From positions 12,612,803 through 12,676,802 of the forward strand of contig CM071599.1 of the NCBI GenBank assembly GCA_036435485.1: a stretch of DNA of 64,000 bases, read 5' to 3'. Position numbers and translations under genes: made by a program. The notes under the pieces are model-generated. The model made no database searches. It was not told the DNA's origin and worked only from the letters and a program-made list of their open reading frames with translations. Below, piece after piece: positions 11,389-22,464 of the stretch. Positions within the stretch are counted from its first letter, which is position 1. Every line of letters starts with the position of its first letter. Source of the stretch: Saposhnikovia divaricata. Its lineage: Eukaryota; Streptophyta; Magnoliopsida; Apiales; Apiaceae.

Positions 11389-12314
11389 ATGGGTATATCA
11401 TCTCTTCTTTCATCCTTAATTATTCTGCTTTTAGTATTTATGTATGTTTGTGGCTTATGTAGGTGTGTGAGTTTATCTACTATGTCTGTTTCTCTCTTTT
11501 GTGTGTATTTATAAATTTATATTGCTATGATTAGATTATACAAACATGTATGGACTTGCTAATTCTCGATTATTTATTATCTTGAAAGAAAAACATCAAT
11601 CCTCTTTAAGCGAGACCACTCATGACAGTCCCAATAATACAAAGATAGGATCTTTGGAACAGACCATTATTCATGACAGTCTGGATAAGACAAACATTGG
11701 ATCTTTGGAACAGACCATTGATGACACTTTAAAGGTAAACCTTAGACCCTCTGATACTTTAATAGTGTAGTTTAATTACCAATACCTTAATTGTGTAGTT
11801 TAATTACCAAAATTACGTCTTATAACTGAATTATGTGAAACAGAATGAAGAACCAAAGGAAATCCAGAAAGCTATCGAGTCTTCCCAACAAGTGAATTCC
11901 TGTGTTGACGTATGGTCGGACTACTTTGGCTTGCCCATGATTACTCGTCCCCATAATTGCTCGGACGGCAACTGCCTAGATTTGATGCAATTTAAGCGTC
12001 CGGCTGGTCATAAAGTTCCCGAACCTTCTGGTGAACCCATAAGGAACTTTCACTTGAAGGACTACTCCAAGGAACCTATGAGCCCCATCATTGCTCATCG
12101 CCGCAACTTTATCATATACGGCTCGTCGGACTCGGAAGATGACTCGGACGAAGACTGCCTATCAGAAGAAGAGATTATACGATTTCAGCCTCCTTCTGAA
12201 CCCATAAAGAAAGCCGCCTGCTTGGACTTCCCTCTTCGTCAATTTTGGTATTGGCAAAACCCATCCATTTTATTTACTGTTGGTATCATCTTCTATGCAC
12301 TATTTGTAGCTTAG
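11389..12314 (+). CDS. Unrecognised three-exon gene, 206-aa protein with C-terminal membrane anchor
   Basis: I join exon 1 (11,389-11,392, only ATG plus one base), exon 2 (11,589-11,734) and exon 3 (11,844-12,314). All junctions are GT-AG and keep one open frame of 206 codons. The tiny coding part of exon 1 is inferred. The protein starts MEKHQSSLSETTH. It has two copies of IGSLEQTI within residues 20-45, an acidic serine patch (SSDSEDDSDEDCLSEEE, about residues 149-165), and a hydrophobic end (about residues 184-206, PSILFTVGIIFYALFVA then stop). That end suggests a tail anchor. I do not recognise the family. A further spliced segment may exist downstream (an acceptor-like TTTTTAACAG at about 12,864-12,873, then TGGCACGAAAAGCC). 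Start and exon 1 are the weakest parts. Confidence 0.5.
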
Positions 12315-13093
12315 CCTATTATACACATGCTATTATCTATGTGATATGCTTCACGATTTTTTATCTGATTGTTGAAAGAGAGTTCGAAGAATGTATGTTG
12401 GTGGTTGTTGACACTGTCCTAGCTGCAAGGCTTAAACTCCTTTTACTTGGTCCATCTAGTTCCTACATTAGTGTTGCTCGAGATGCGTCATGACCTAACT
12501 GTATATAACTTTAAGAGAGGAATCCATATAGACACCGTTATCTATAACAAAACGGAGGCGTCGTTTGCTTGCGTATATTTATTTATTTCCCTGGTTTGAC
12601 ATTTGGTGTTATCTTCATTGCACATTTTTATCATGTAGGCGTATATGTTATGCTTTGTACTTTGCTTTTACCTTATTTCTTTGGAAGTAGAAAGCCAGTT
12701 TGAAGAGTAAACATGCTGATGGTTGAGATTGAGGCCTAAATGCCTTTTTCTTGTTCCATTTTGTTCCTATATCTGTTTTGCTAAATATGCGTGGTAACTT
12801 GAGTGTGTATAATATTTAATCTCTATAGTTGTTGCATTTGTTTAGTTAGTTAAAGAGTTGTATTTTTAACAGGTTAAACATGGCACGAAAAGCCCAGCAG
12901 GAGGCGAAACAGGTGATAAGGATTCTATGAGAGCAGCGGAAATGGCCTTGCAGACCACCAATGAAGAGAACAAGGGTGGCGGGAGCTTGATGTTTATTTA
13001 GAGAGGTTGGACTTGATAAAAAGCAAGAATGGGCTTTTAAGGTATAATTTATATAATGAAAAGTTAAGATATAATTTTTTTTTTTTTAAAATA
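12315..13093. other. Downstream region of the small gene
   Basis: AT-rich DNA with no long frame. The segment about 12,874-13,041 is G/C-richer, lies after an acceptor-like AACAG and ends at a donor-like GGTATAA, so it could be an untranslated exon. Confidence 0.3.
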
Positions 13094-13378
13094 CTGTTGG
13101 TTTTATTGATAAAAACAGGAAAGAGATAACAAGAATTAAGATTTTACTATTCTCAACCATAAAATTTTGAATACATAGCCTTGTTTTTATAGACCAGGAC
13201 ATTGTGATAACTACTCCAAAGAGATAGTCATATAATGACTTTAACAACTGTCTCCATTAACTTATTCATCATAATCTAGTCAACTACTTCTATTTATCCT
13301 ATTAACCAATATCTAACAATTTAGATATTTTAAAACAGTAAAATAAATCAAAAAATAACTTTGAATTGTTATTCTAAC
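13094..13378 (-). mobile_element. Possible LTR fragment or solo LTR
   Basis: Read on the minus strand it starts TGTTAGAATAAC, has a TATA-like TCTATAAAAACAAGG (plus 13,179-13,193) and ends AAAACCAACA, the TG...CA form of a copia-type LTR. No matching 5-bp duplication is seen, so this is tentative. Confidence 0.4.
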
Positions 13379-13429
13379 ACTCGAGTTCTAAAAATGATTG
13401 AACCTTTGATGTACTTTCCATCATTATTA

Positions 13430-13562
13430 TTTTTGTTGGAGCACTTCTCTCCACAATTGCTTCTGGGTGCACTTCTCACCAATTTCAGATTTTAGTGCAC
13501 TTCTCATCAATTCCACATTGATGCACTTCTCACCAACTTGCACATTGGAGCACTTCTCTCTA
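13430..13562. repeat. Short imperfect tandem repeats around GCACTTCTC
   Basis: GCACTTCTC recurs five times at steps of about 25-31 bases, usually followed by (A/T)CCA and an AATT-containing spacer. It lies just beside the possible LTR. A 22-bp near-palindrome (ATTCATGGC/GGCCATGAAT) follows at about 13,601-13,622. I see no function. Confidence 0.6.
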
Positions 13563-13622
13563 TGCTTCGCTTCCTACTAAAGACAAAAAAAATTCATGGC
13601 TTGGGCCATGAATCATATATCT

Positions 13623-14760
13623 ATACATAAGCATATATTTCTTTAAAGAATGCATTCTAATTATTTGCTAATAGGACTTGGTAAAGAAACAACTAGGATT
13701 AATTAGAAAGTAAATGAATAATTGCATAATATGATGTAAAGATTCTGAAAGAAAAGAGAGTTTTGGTAACATAGAAAGAGAGGAGGCTACTGAAAGATGG
13801 TGAAGGAGAATGATTATCGCGTATCTGAGGATTGGGGGTGAATGGGCAGTCGTGAACAAGATTGTTGTTGGCTGTCAAAGGTTCAAAGACATAGTTGCAG
13901 GGGATTAAAGAAATCTTGCATGAAATTTTGTTTAAGGGCTGCAAATTGCTTGGGATTTGGTGTGTCATGTGGGTGACCACTAATAGGGTCTTGGGAAAAT
14001 GCACCAGACTCGGGGATTCGGAGTGCTAATTATTGTATTATAGAGAAAAATAGGTTTTCAGGTTATTTTAATAAAATTGGTGTCTCTTACTTTTTTTCCT
14101 ATATAGTTCTCATTCAGAGTTCACTTTCATCATTGAACTTTATTAGCACAATTAAGCATGTGGATTTTTCCATTCAGTTTCAAGAAACCATCCCCTTAAA
14201 TGGTTTATTTTGAGGTCTAAAATTCTTTCTTGACGCTGCTAGATTTTTGAAATTTTTTTTATCTACTTTTGTAGGCCTACACTGACTAAATTATTTGCAA
14301 TAATACTTGGGTGGTGGACTGCTTCCCCCCCCCCCCCCCAAAAAAAGCATTTTTACTGATTTTTTATGCATACTTTTGTTATTGTAGATGGATTTGGAAG
14401 GGATTCTGGATCTCTGAAAGAATGTATGACAGTTTGGTTAGAATGTATTACAGTTTGGTTCTCTATGCTCATCGCTCTACCAACGTATGAAGGCTGTTGC
14501 ATCCCTTTTCTGTTTGTCTTATTGAAGTCTGTTGTGGTTATGGTGCTATTTATTTTTGAAGTTGATTTGGGACTCACAACTTGAACTAAGTAACTTCCGA
14601 ACTTGAACTTCTCCTTTCCTTTCATTTTTGAACTTATGTTGTGTGGTCTAACTTTTAGGTAGTTATGAAATATTTAGTTATTGGTGTTTCTGTTAAAGCT
14701 AAGTAATTATGTAACATTAACATACAAGTATATAAAATTGTTACAAATTTTGGGGCCTTA
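13623..14760. other. Intergenic DNA with a poly-C tract
   Basis: Open frames on both strands look like chance frames without domains. A C homopolymer of about 17 bases lies at about 14,324-14,339 followed by poly-A, a likely slippage and assembly-error site. Confidence 0.4.
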
Positions 14761-14761
14761 A

Positions 14762-14816
14762 AAGTTCGGGGGCCTTAGGCGGTCGCCTATTTGGCCTAAT
14801 GGTTGTGGCGGCCCTG
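14762..14816 (-). mobile_element. hAT transposon terminus (orphan end)
   Basis: The segment ends GTTGTGGCGGCCCTG; inverted, it starts CAGGGCCGCCACAACC followed by GGCCAAATAGGCGACC, which resembles common plant hAT ends. The other end is not seen, so the extent is unknown. Confidence 0.45.
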
Positions 14817-14819
14817 TAC

Positions 14820-15745
14820 AGTGGAAACCAGTAACAAAGCGTTCCAGCTTCTAATGAGCTCTGAGTGGAAACTAGATGATCACTGATTACCATGGTTTAG
14901 GTTCTTCAAAGTTAAATGAAGATGAGGTGGACCTTGGGATTGGCTCTTGTCTAGAGATACAATTTAGAATCTTTTATTACTTAACTTGAGATTCGATTAG
15001 AGCATGTTGGTATTGATAGATAGCTATGCAGGGTTTGTCAGGCCAATTTAAGTGTAATGTATATGTAGTTATGACTTCCCACCTTCATGTTCAACTGAAG
15101 AGAAGGGGGAAAGCCTTTACCGGTTCTGCAATAATCATCAGCTTATCAGTTCAACTTCATGGTCTAAATTTTAGTCAAAAGGAGCAGTGGACAAAGCTGG
15201 ATGCATGAGTCAAAGAAATGTCTGGACATATACCAGAGCGGATTCCATATGAATCATTATATTTCATGATCGAAGTCTTGAGATATTGTTTCACGGTTAT
15301 TAACAGGTTTTCAATCGATTCAACATGAAAATTCATACTCGAATCAGTAAGAAACATTAAATATAACTTGCTATACTACACTGTTTATGTAAGTCTAATT
15401 GATTCAAACTGGATTTAAATCTTGAATAAGGATTCTAAATTCGGACCACTGATTACTCCAGAGCACATAGCCGCCCTCGTTTAAAAAAACAAGAGGCTAA
15501 ATTAGTTTCTGTGTGTTTATATTCCTGAAGAAAAACCCATAGGGTGAAGCTGGTGCAATGTGTCGTAGGATTTCAAGTTGCTTCTTCAGAAATGGATTAG
15601 TTTCATAAGCAACGATCTTGGATACAATTATGCAGCACCAGTAACAAGGCATCCTAGCTTCTAATGGCCTGAGTATAGAAGATCACATTTTTATCAGTCG
15701 TTAAAAGGATTTAGATTCTCCAAATTCAAGTGAAATCGCAGCAGA
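14820..15745 (+). repeat. Diverged direct duplication of about 100 bp
   Basis: The segment at about 14,826-14,925 (ACCAGTAACAAAGCGTTCC, then CTTCTAATGAGC, TAGATGATCAC and a GGTTTAGGTTCTTC-type end) is recognisably similar to about 15,637-15,735 (ACCAGTAACAAGGCATCC, CTTCTAATGGCC, AGAAGATCAC, GGATTTAGATTCTCC). The intervening DNA shows no gene. Confidence 0.55.
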
Positions 15746-15875
15746 ACTAGGAGGCTGCAGACTAATATTTACTCTTCAGCACATGACTAATTTTTCCTGC
15801 TAGAGCAAGGCAATGATCTTTTAAGTAAGGTTAGGCCGCCCCGCTAGAGCATTTTAAATGGTTGGCACCCTATTT

Positions 15876-16330
15876 TAGGGGTGACAATTTTGGGTAATGG
15901 GTCGGGTTCGTGTCGGATTTTCTATATTGAACATGTTTTTGAGTTAATCTGAAATTGACTCGAACCCGAATGGATTGAATTTTTTCAGCCCGAACCCGAC
16001 CTGTTAGTATCCGGTCAACTCGAAAATGACCAGTTTTAAATCGAAAATAATTAAAAATTATTATTTTTTATATAAAAATTAAATTTATAATATAATATAT
16101 GAAATAAAATTATTTAAATAATATGACGATATATCACATATGTATATAATTATGTATTATAAATTTATATATTTTTGAAATATATTTATTTTATATATTG
16201 AATTTTCGGATCGGATTCGGGTATTTTGGGTAAACCCGAGATTGACCTGAATATTTCGGGTAAAGTTTTACCCAACCCGAACCTGACCCAAAACTCAAAA
16301 TACTTAACCCAAATTCGTACTTTTTCGTGT
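15876..16330 (+). mobile_element. Fragment of a hAT-like element with GGGTCGGGTTCG subterminal words
   Basis: It begins TAGGGGTGACAATTTTGGG, a common hAT-type terminus, and carries repeats of GGGTCGGG/CCCGAACCCGA in its outer parts around an AT-rich core. That is the same architecture as the complete element at 1,812. The inverted terminus is not found on the right, so it is probably truncated. Confidence 0.45.
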
Positions 16331-16378
16331 CCTCTTTAGAAAAGCCAGCTTGATCGAGCAAACGTGGCAACAATTTAC

Positions 16379-17643
16379 CTATGTAGTGTCATCGTATGAT
16401 GGATAATGGATCCTACTGGCACTCACCTTTCCAGCGAAAACATTGTTAGAAAACATCGGCTGGAGGGACTTTTTATTAATATCAGTTGACTTGTTGAGCC
16501 GAAGCACACACTCAAAATCATCCAATGACCTGACATTATGTGTCAAATTGGCAAGTAGAAGTAAGCATTTGTGAATCTGAACTCCCAATGGCATTCGATC
16601 AACCAAGATGTATAACAATGTTCAATAAACGTCAAAATCGAGGCACTCTTCATGGTGCTTCTAAAAAGACTCAATTTTCGATTATTAGCAAGAACAAGGA
16701 GTAACTCAAGATAGGCATCCTCGACCAATCGTGCACATCTTATAGTTTGGTCATACTCCTTTTTGTCAGTCAAAGAACTTGATATGTGTAACAAGACTTT
16801 TTTAAGGCCACACCATCCTTCCGAGTCACATCCAATATATTCCAATAGGTTGACAGTTTATTACCAAGAATGATTGCATTATTAAAGTGCACAATCTCAC
16901 TTTTCATCCAGCTGCAAAAATTCAGAATATTTGTATTCTGACTGTTCATTGAGAATACCATAACCACTACATCCCACAGAATAACCACACGTCCACACCC
17001 ACTAGCACCTTCTTGTAAAAAGATGTGGCATACTCAAGTTGACCGGAACCTGAGTACAGTTTAAATTATGCAGATTTAATACATTCTTCCGATCCCAAGA
17101 TAAGTTTGATTGCAATTTTTTGTATTGTCTCACTTTTCGGTGTTTCTGGCAACAATTCACAAGCATTAACAATGCTGGTCAGAAAATATAGGTACCTTTC
17201 CCACCATTGTAGAGAAATATTTCAAAGGCAACAAACCTCTCCCATACTGACAAAATTCTGCGAATAAGGGTTTATATATTTCTGGTTTTCTTTCTGCCAT
17301 CCAATTAAAACACCTTACAACCATATTTGAGGACATCTCCTTGACAGGATTTGACAAATCAGCAAGGCAATAATGCATTTTCTCGAGTATTTGAATGATT
17401 TGATTGTGTTTATCCTCGCTCTGCTCATTTTTCCCCAACTTCCATAGAATTCTGACATCCAGTACTATCTTCGCAAACTTCAGGATTTCCTTCACAAACA
17501 TTCTCAAGGATCGTATGCGGAAAATACGTCACACTATTCTTCTTCTCAATAATCATACTGATTTGAGCGAGTTTCGCATCCAACTGAGTGATCTTAAAAT
17601 TTAATTGGTGCAGATAACACTTGGTAGCATCAGTAATCAGCAT
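16379..17643 (-). pseudogene. Decayed unrecognised protein gene on the minus strand
   Basis: Read leftward from 17,643, several helix-rich frames follow each other in different phases with stops between them: one containing KCYLHQLNFKITQLDAKL, one containing MSSNMVVRCFNWMAERKPE, one with SIVNACELLPETPKS, and one with RCARLVEDAYLELLLVLANN. The amphipathic, leucine-rich make-up resembles an ARM/HEAT-like helical protein, but I cannot assign a family. Shifts and stops (for example after GSEECIKSA) show it is not intact unless introns are numerous. It lies just downstream of a copia-like LTR and primer-binding site at 17,859-18,114 on the same strand, so the element may have captured it. Confidence 0.35.
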
Positions 17644-17858
17644 TGGAGAGATGGATTTGTAAGGTGGTTGGGGAGCGGTATAGAACTTATATGGTGGTTG
17701 AATATGGTGATAGACATGTGGATGTGTTGGAGGTGGTGTATACAGATGTAGAGGGGTCAGAACGGATGATAGAAATTAGGGTTTTGAAAGGGATTCGAAG
17801 AACATGGGGTGAAGGGAAAATCAAAAGAAACGTTACTCGCCATGTCCGAGAAATCGTT

Positions 17859-18114
17859 GGTTCTGATACCATTTGTCATGATGTTGACAATATTTTTGGG
17901 TTTTTTGTAAAATTAAACTAAGAACATAATGGTAAGAACAGGAAGGAAAATACAAGAAGATAAAAGATAAAATAAACATTCATATCATTTCATTCATAAA
18001 TCATAAATGGAAGAAGAGATTACATTATATATCTCCTCAAAGACTAAGTCACTGTGTTGGACAAACCTATTATTCAACTCTATACTAGGCCCAATAATAA
18101 TATCTGGCCCAACA
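17859..18114 (-). mobile_element. Copia-like LTR (233 bp) with adjacent primer-binding site
   Basis: On the minus strand the LTR runs from TGTTGGGCC (plus 18,114) to ATTGTCAACA (plus 17,882). It is followed, after TCATGACAAA, by TGGTATCAGAACC (plus 17,859-17,871), which matches the initiator-Met tRNA primer site used by copia elements except for one base. The second LTR is not found, so the element is incomplete. Confidence 0.6.
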
Positions 18115-18119
18115 TTGTC

Positions 18120-20669
18120 ACCTAGCTCTGACAGCAGACTTTTCCTAAAACAAACGGTGGATAGAGTCCACCGACTTGTTTTACTCCCTCTATTGCTGGA
18201 ACCTTTGATATTGGTAAAAATTTCTCTAACCCCTACTTTCATAGGGATGTTAAGAAGTTTCATTCGCATGTTCTTGCTAAGAATGGCTCTGTTCTAGTTA
18301 AGCCTTCGAACTTGTTTTTAACGGGTCTTTAGATATTTGGAAAAATTGTTATATAGTTGTGCTTAATTCTACTATGAAATTGGATTTTATTGCAATTCCT
18401 CGTCTTGCTTTAGAGGAATTTGCTTGTATTGGGTTCATTTTGATCTTTCTTCATAGGTTGGGATTTATGGTCTTTTAGTTCGATGCTAGAAAGAATTTTC
18501 TGAGAGCGATGACCTCTGGGTCTTTGTTTGTTGATTGTGCTAGCCCTGCGTTTGAGGTGTTTTTCAAACCATGGTCTAAGAACTTTGTTGATGTAGGAAT
18601 TTGATAAAAAAAAAAGTTTGAGGTCTGTCGCCGGAATCAAGATCTATGACGGTGGTTCTTCGCCAGATAAGTCACCGGAGTGGGGTGTCTGTGATGAATT
18701 GGGGGCAAAGATTGAGAGGGTTCTTGGTGATGGCTCGTAGTTCTTCGCTTCCATCCCCCTCAATTTGCCTACGTACCTCTATATTTATAGAGGATCAAGC
18801 CCACGTAGTTCTTGGAGAGCAAGAAACCCAATTGGGCTTGGATTGTCGGTCTAGCTTCCGGAATGTTCTACTATGAGGCCTAACCACAAAGGCCCAAGGC
18901 TCACCCAAGATCTCAAGACTTCACGGATAAGGAAACTTCCCCCGTCGAGGACTAGTCCTTTCCGCTACTAGCTATTTCTTGATTTCAAGGATGCATGTAT
19001 AGCCATGGTTTACCCCAAGTGCAGAACGCATCCTTGTCCCCCGAATGAGAAGCACCCACCAGATAGCAAGACAAGTGATCCAGAGCTTTTGGGTGAAAAT
19101 TGCAGGATTACTCCGAAGTTCCCCAATGAGAGCGTGCCCATTGAATACAGGAACAGAGCTCCCAAAGCACACACCAGAAAGTCCCCATCTTTCCACCTTA
19201 GGGAGCTCCCTTAGTGTTTAAGAAGGGTCCTTATATCCAGGCATACCCCTGGAGGCCTTCTGCGACGTACATCCCCCTCCTGAGATACGACATGAGGGAA
19301 TTCTTCAACAACTCTTGGAAAACCAGATTTAGTAGAAATCTTCAACATAATTTTATCACTAAGGGCGCGCCCTCCTTGTAGGGAAGGATAGGGCGCGGCC
19401 TAATTTCTTGTAAAACTAACAAACATCCTTTTTGATTGCTTTTATGTCTCTCAGGGCGTGCCCTCCACGTACGGGAGGTGAGGGCGCGTCCTCCTTCTGC
19501 AACTCTTTATCAAAACCATAATTTACCCTGAAAATCCCCAAATTGAATCCGTATCTGACCCGAATCCATTTTAGAATACCCGAACCGAATTTTAGGCATA
19601 ACAAACTTGTATCTAGGTAAATGGGCATGGTTAAAGTTTTGGTTCAACTAAGTAATCTACCTATTTCTTACTGGTCTATGAAAGGGATATGTTTACTGGT
19701 AAGTGCTTTGGGAAATCCTCTTGGATTTGATCAAAGGATGTTGGAGAATTTGGAAGCCAATACTCCAATTTCTGATGCTTTGGTTTGCATAGAAATGTCT
19801 GTTGTTAGCTCTAGACCGAGTGTGATTTTTGCTAGTTTGGATATGACTCATACTTTCACGGCCAAGGTTCTGGTCTCTTATCTGACTACCTTCGAAGCTT
19901 GTGAATGCTGTCATGTTACGAAACATAGTACTGGAACTTGTGATCATCTTCAGCTGATTAGGAAAACGGAGAATTTCTTACAGGAATTAGATACACAGGA
20001 TGGCGAATTACTGGCTCTGACAGTGAATAGTGAACCAGAAATATTTCTTTATGACGTTGGTGTTAATTAAACAGAATGATGATGATGAAAATGATGGAAA
20101 TGATGGAAAGAAGTTAAGGATGGTAAGGAAATCAAGAGAAAGATAGGGAGACCAAGGAAGTACCCAACTATTGATGTTGTTGAGTCTGGAGATAACAAGG
20201 CCTCTTTGGTAGAGAACAGGAGAAGATATGCACATGGTGGGGCTGTTACTGAATCTAGTAGGGCTGCTAACCCTGCTAAGAGGACGTGGAAGACCAAGAA
20301 GATACCTAAGGCACCATGCCCATCAAGGGCACGAGGATAGCTCTAGTAATCAGTCCAGGTTGGGGATGAATATTAAAATGAAGACGAATAGGGACAAACA
20401 GGAAAGGAAAGGAAAGCATGAGAGCTTGGATGACTTGATTGTCAACGTAAGCGATGCCTATTGCTAGTTCTATTGAAAAGGGGTCTACAGTGGAACGTTT
20501 GAACTCTAATCTTGGACTCGGCAAGGATTAGTTTCGAAGGACTCAGGCTCTGGAATTGGAAGAGCAAAAAGAGGAAAGGAAGAAGCCACGTCGGGAGCGA
20601 AGGTTAGCTGAGGAAGTTGCTGCAAATGCTGCTCGGAAGAATAAGAAATTGAAAATGTTGCCTCCCTGA
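18120..20669 (+). pseudogene. DUF4283 / LINE ORF1-like protein relic, split by a solo LTR
   Basis: Left part (18,195-18,584): frames with KNFSNPYFHRDVKKFHSH and FLRAMTSGSLFVDCASPAF, in several phases with stops. Right part (19,604-20,669): VKVLVQLSNLPISYWS, SALGNPLGFD, RPSVIFASLDMTHTFTAKV and CECCHVTKHSTGTC, then AT-hook-like GRPRKYP, and a K/E-rich end before a stop at 20,669. The order matches plant DUF4283 proteins with a C-terminal CX2C-H-C knuckle, usually from LINE-1-type elements. The solo LTR (18,585-19,603) splits it at the tryptophan-rich motif; its target site rejoins the two parts. Frame breaks beyond the insertion show it was already decaying. No reverse transcriptase follows. 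Confidence 0.7.
18585..19603 (-). mobile_element. Solo LTR, 1,019 bp, with 5-bp target duplication AACTT
   Basis: The flanks are AACTT at 18,580-18,584 and 19,604-19,608. On the minus strand the LTR begins TGTTATGCC and ends CATCAACA. A TATA box (CTATAAATAT) is at plus 18,781-18,790. It is the same family as the LTR at 499-1,432, including the repeated GGGCGCGCCCT-like palindromes (19,362, 19,392, 19,455 and 19,482 areas). One LTR with a clean duplication and no internal part indicates LTR-LTR recombination after insertion. Confidence 0.9.
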
Positions 20670-21613
20670 TTGTTGTTTATTTCACTAGCTATGTTGTTTA
20701 AGTTGTTTGTTTTGGTTGTATAAACTATTGCTTGCTTCGGTAAGTTTGAACTTGCTTCTTCGGGAGCTGAGGTCTATGTAACGGATTCCCCCTCTTTATT
20801 TATCTATAAAATTAAAAATGGTTACCTAAAAAAACTTGCAACTGACCAGGCATCTCTAACTGATAGAAAACTATAAACCTTCGTGGTTTCAGAAGAAAAA
20901 ACTGTGTTTATAATTTAATTTCAGAATTATTATAGTCTAATGAAGGTCACGCTTCCCTGATCGCATCCTCTCTTATACTATGATTGATGATTGTTGAGTT
21001 GCCTTGAAAAAGTATTTACAGTTTAGGTTACTGTAACTACTTCATAATAGAATCCGACTGAACTTCCACATTGTAACTCATAAGGACTAGGGATTGGAGA
21101 ACTGAAGCCCCGGGACAGCTCTGATACGGAGAAGAAAAGATAGAATTCCGCGAATTATACACAGGTTACAGGCTAGTACTATTGTTTTCAAGAATACATA
21201 CTCACACCAACGATTCTATTCCAAAATAGTTTCTTTTTATCTAACAAGCTTCTCGGCTTAGGGAATTGCATAAGTGTTGGCAAAATGGGTAATAGAAGTG
21301 CAAATGTACAGATACATTACTTAGTTACTCTATGCCTCATGATGTTCCCAGCTTGCACAGAATAATAATCTGCATGCAATCCAACTATCATTACTGCTTT
21401 ATCTATTTATATTATAATAGCAGGAGATCGAAGAGGCTTTCACTCTGAAGCTTCAAAATATTTTTCTTTATTTTTCACATTTTTGATTTTTTTATTAAAC
21501 AATTTCCTTGCATTTAATAGGATTATAATTAGTCATTAATTGTACCTATTAAACTTATAATAAATACACTTTATTTTATTATAATTGTTCTGCGAAATAC
21601 ATTTGGGTTGCAA
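20670..21613. other. Intergenic stretch
   Basis: The first 150 bases (to about 20,830) look like a LINE-type 3' end (CTTTATTTATCTATAAAAT then A-rich). The rest is AT-rich with no gene recognised. Confidence 0.35.
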
Positions 21614-21827
21614 CATAATTTCATTGATAATCTTGAAAATCATGTATATTTTGCAATAGGTTCATCTTGAAAATTCTTTATGTTTTGCAATCAGAACATA
21701 TATGTTTTGCAATCAGAACATATTCTGATTGCAAAACATATATGTTCTGATTGCAAAACATAAAGAATTTTCAAGATGAACCTATTGCAAAATATACATG
21801 ATTTTCAAGATTATCAATGAAATTATG
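21614..21827. repeat. Perfect inverted repeat, 105-bp arms with 4-base loop
   Basis: Arms at 21,614-21,718 and 21,723-21,827 are exact reverse complements as far as I can read, with CATA as loop. Each arm also holds two tandem copies of ATGTTTTGCAATCAGAACAT. A transcript would fold into a 105-bp duplex without mismatches. It could be a young fold-back MITE or a source of small RNAs. No coding frame is involved. Confidence 0.9.
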
Positions 21828-21884
21828 ATTTTCTTATAACAAGGTTTGCAAAATAATAAATTTTAAAATATTTTGAACGCAGAA

Positions 21885-22464
21885 TGTATAGTATAGAAAG
21901 AATGCCCAAAATACCCAATTTTCCGATGCCCACTTCCCAAAATACCCGATTTCCAAAACTCCGTCCGGGCTACCCACGAGATACGCCATTCCAATCGGCG
22001 TATCCATTGTACTCTACACGCCAGAAAAACACAGAACTCGTCGGGAAACGAGAGCTATTTTTTGGCCGGCGACTTTGGTCGATATTTTTGCCTCCCTCGA
22101 TCTCTGTCTTAGGTCGATCTCCACACTCCAAAGCACCACCACATGATCACATGGTCCTCTCCTTCATCCTCCCTAGATAAGTTTCTCCCCGCCGGCCCCG
22201 CAGGGGCGTGTATGAACGTCGACGTAAAAGCGAATTGGAAAATGTAATAAAATTGGGTGTTTTTAATCCGGCAAGACAAATGTAATAAAATTGGCATGAA
22301 TGTGTAGAGAATCGAATTGTGATTCTATGGGTATATAGAACGTAATTGGGAAGTTTGTGGTATGGATGGATGAAGAGAAAGAAAAAACACCCCGGAATCG
22401 TCGACGTCGCGAGCTCCGGAGATGACGAAGCTGACGTCAGCATACGCATCTGCAACATGCGTAT
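21885..22464. other. Left half of an interrupted ATGCGTAT-family element
   Basis: GC-richer than its surroundings, with CCCAAAATACCC words near 21,905 and 21,935, a GC-rich palindrome (GGCCCCGCAGGGGC at about 22,195), and GCTGACGTCAGC followed by CATACGCATC at 22,430-22,450. It is split from its right half at 32,022 by the large LARD-like retrotransposon. The short open frame at 21,884-22,180 is not recognised. See the right half and the two related elements at 46-48 kb. Confidence 0.45.

Noticed and set aside
13699..14004. 101-residue minus-strand frame
   Set aside because: No domain, no splice context and no start context; looks like a chance frame in AT-rich DNA.
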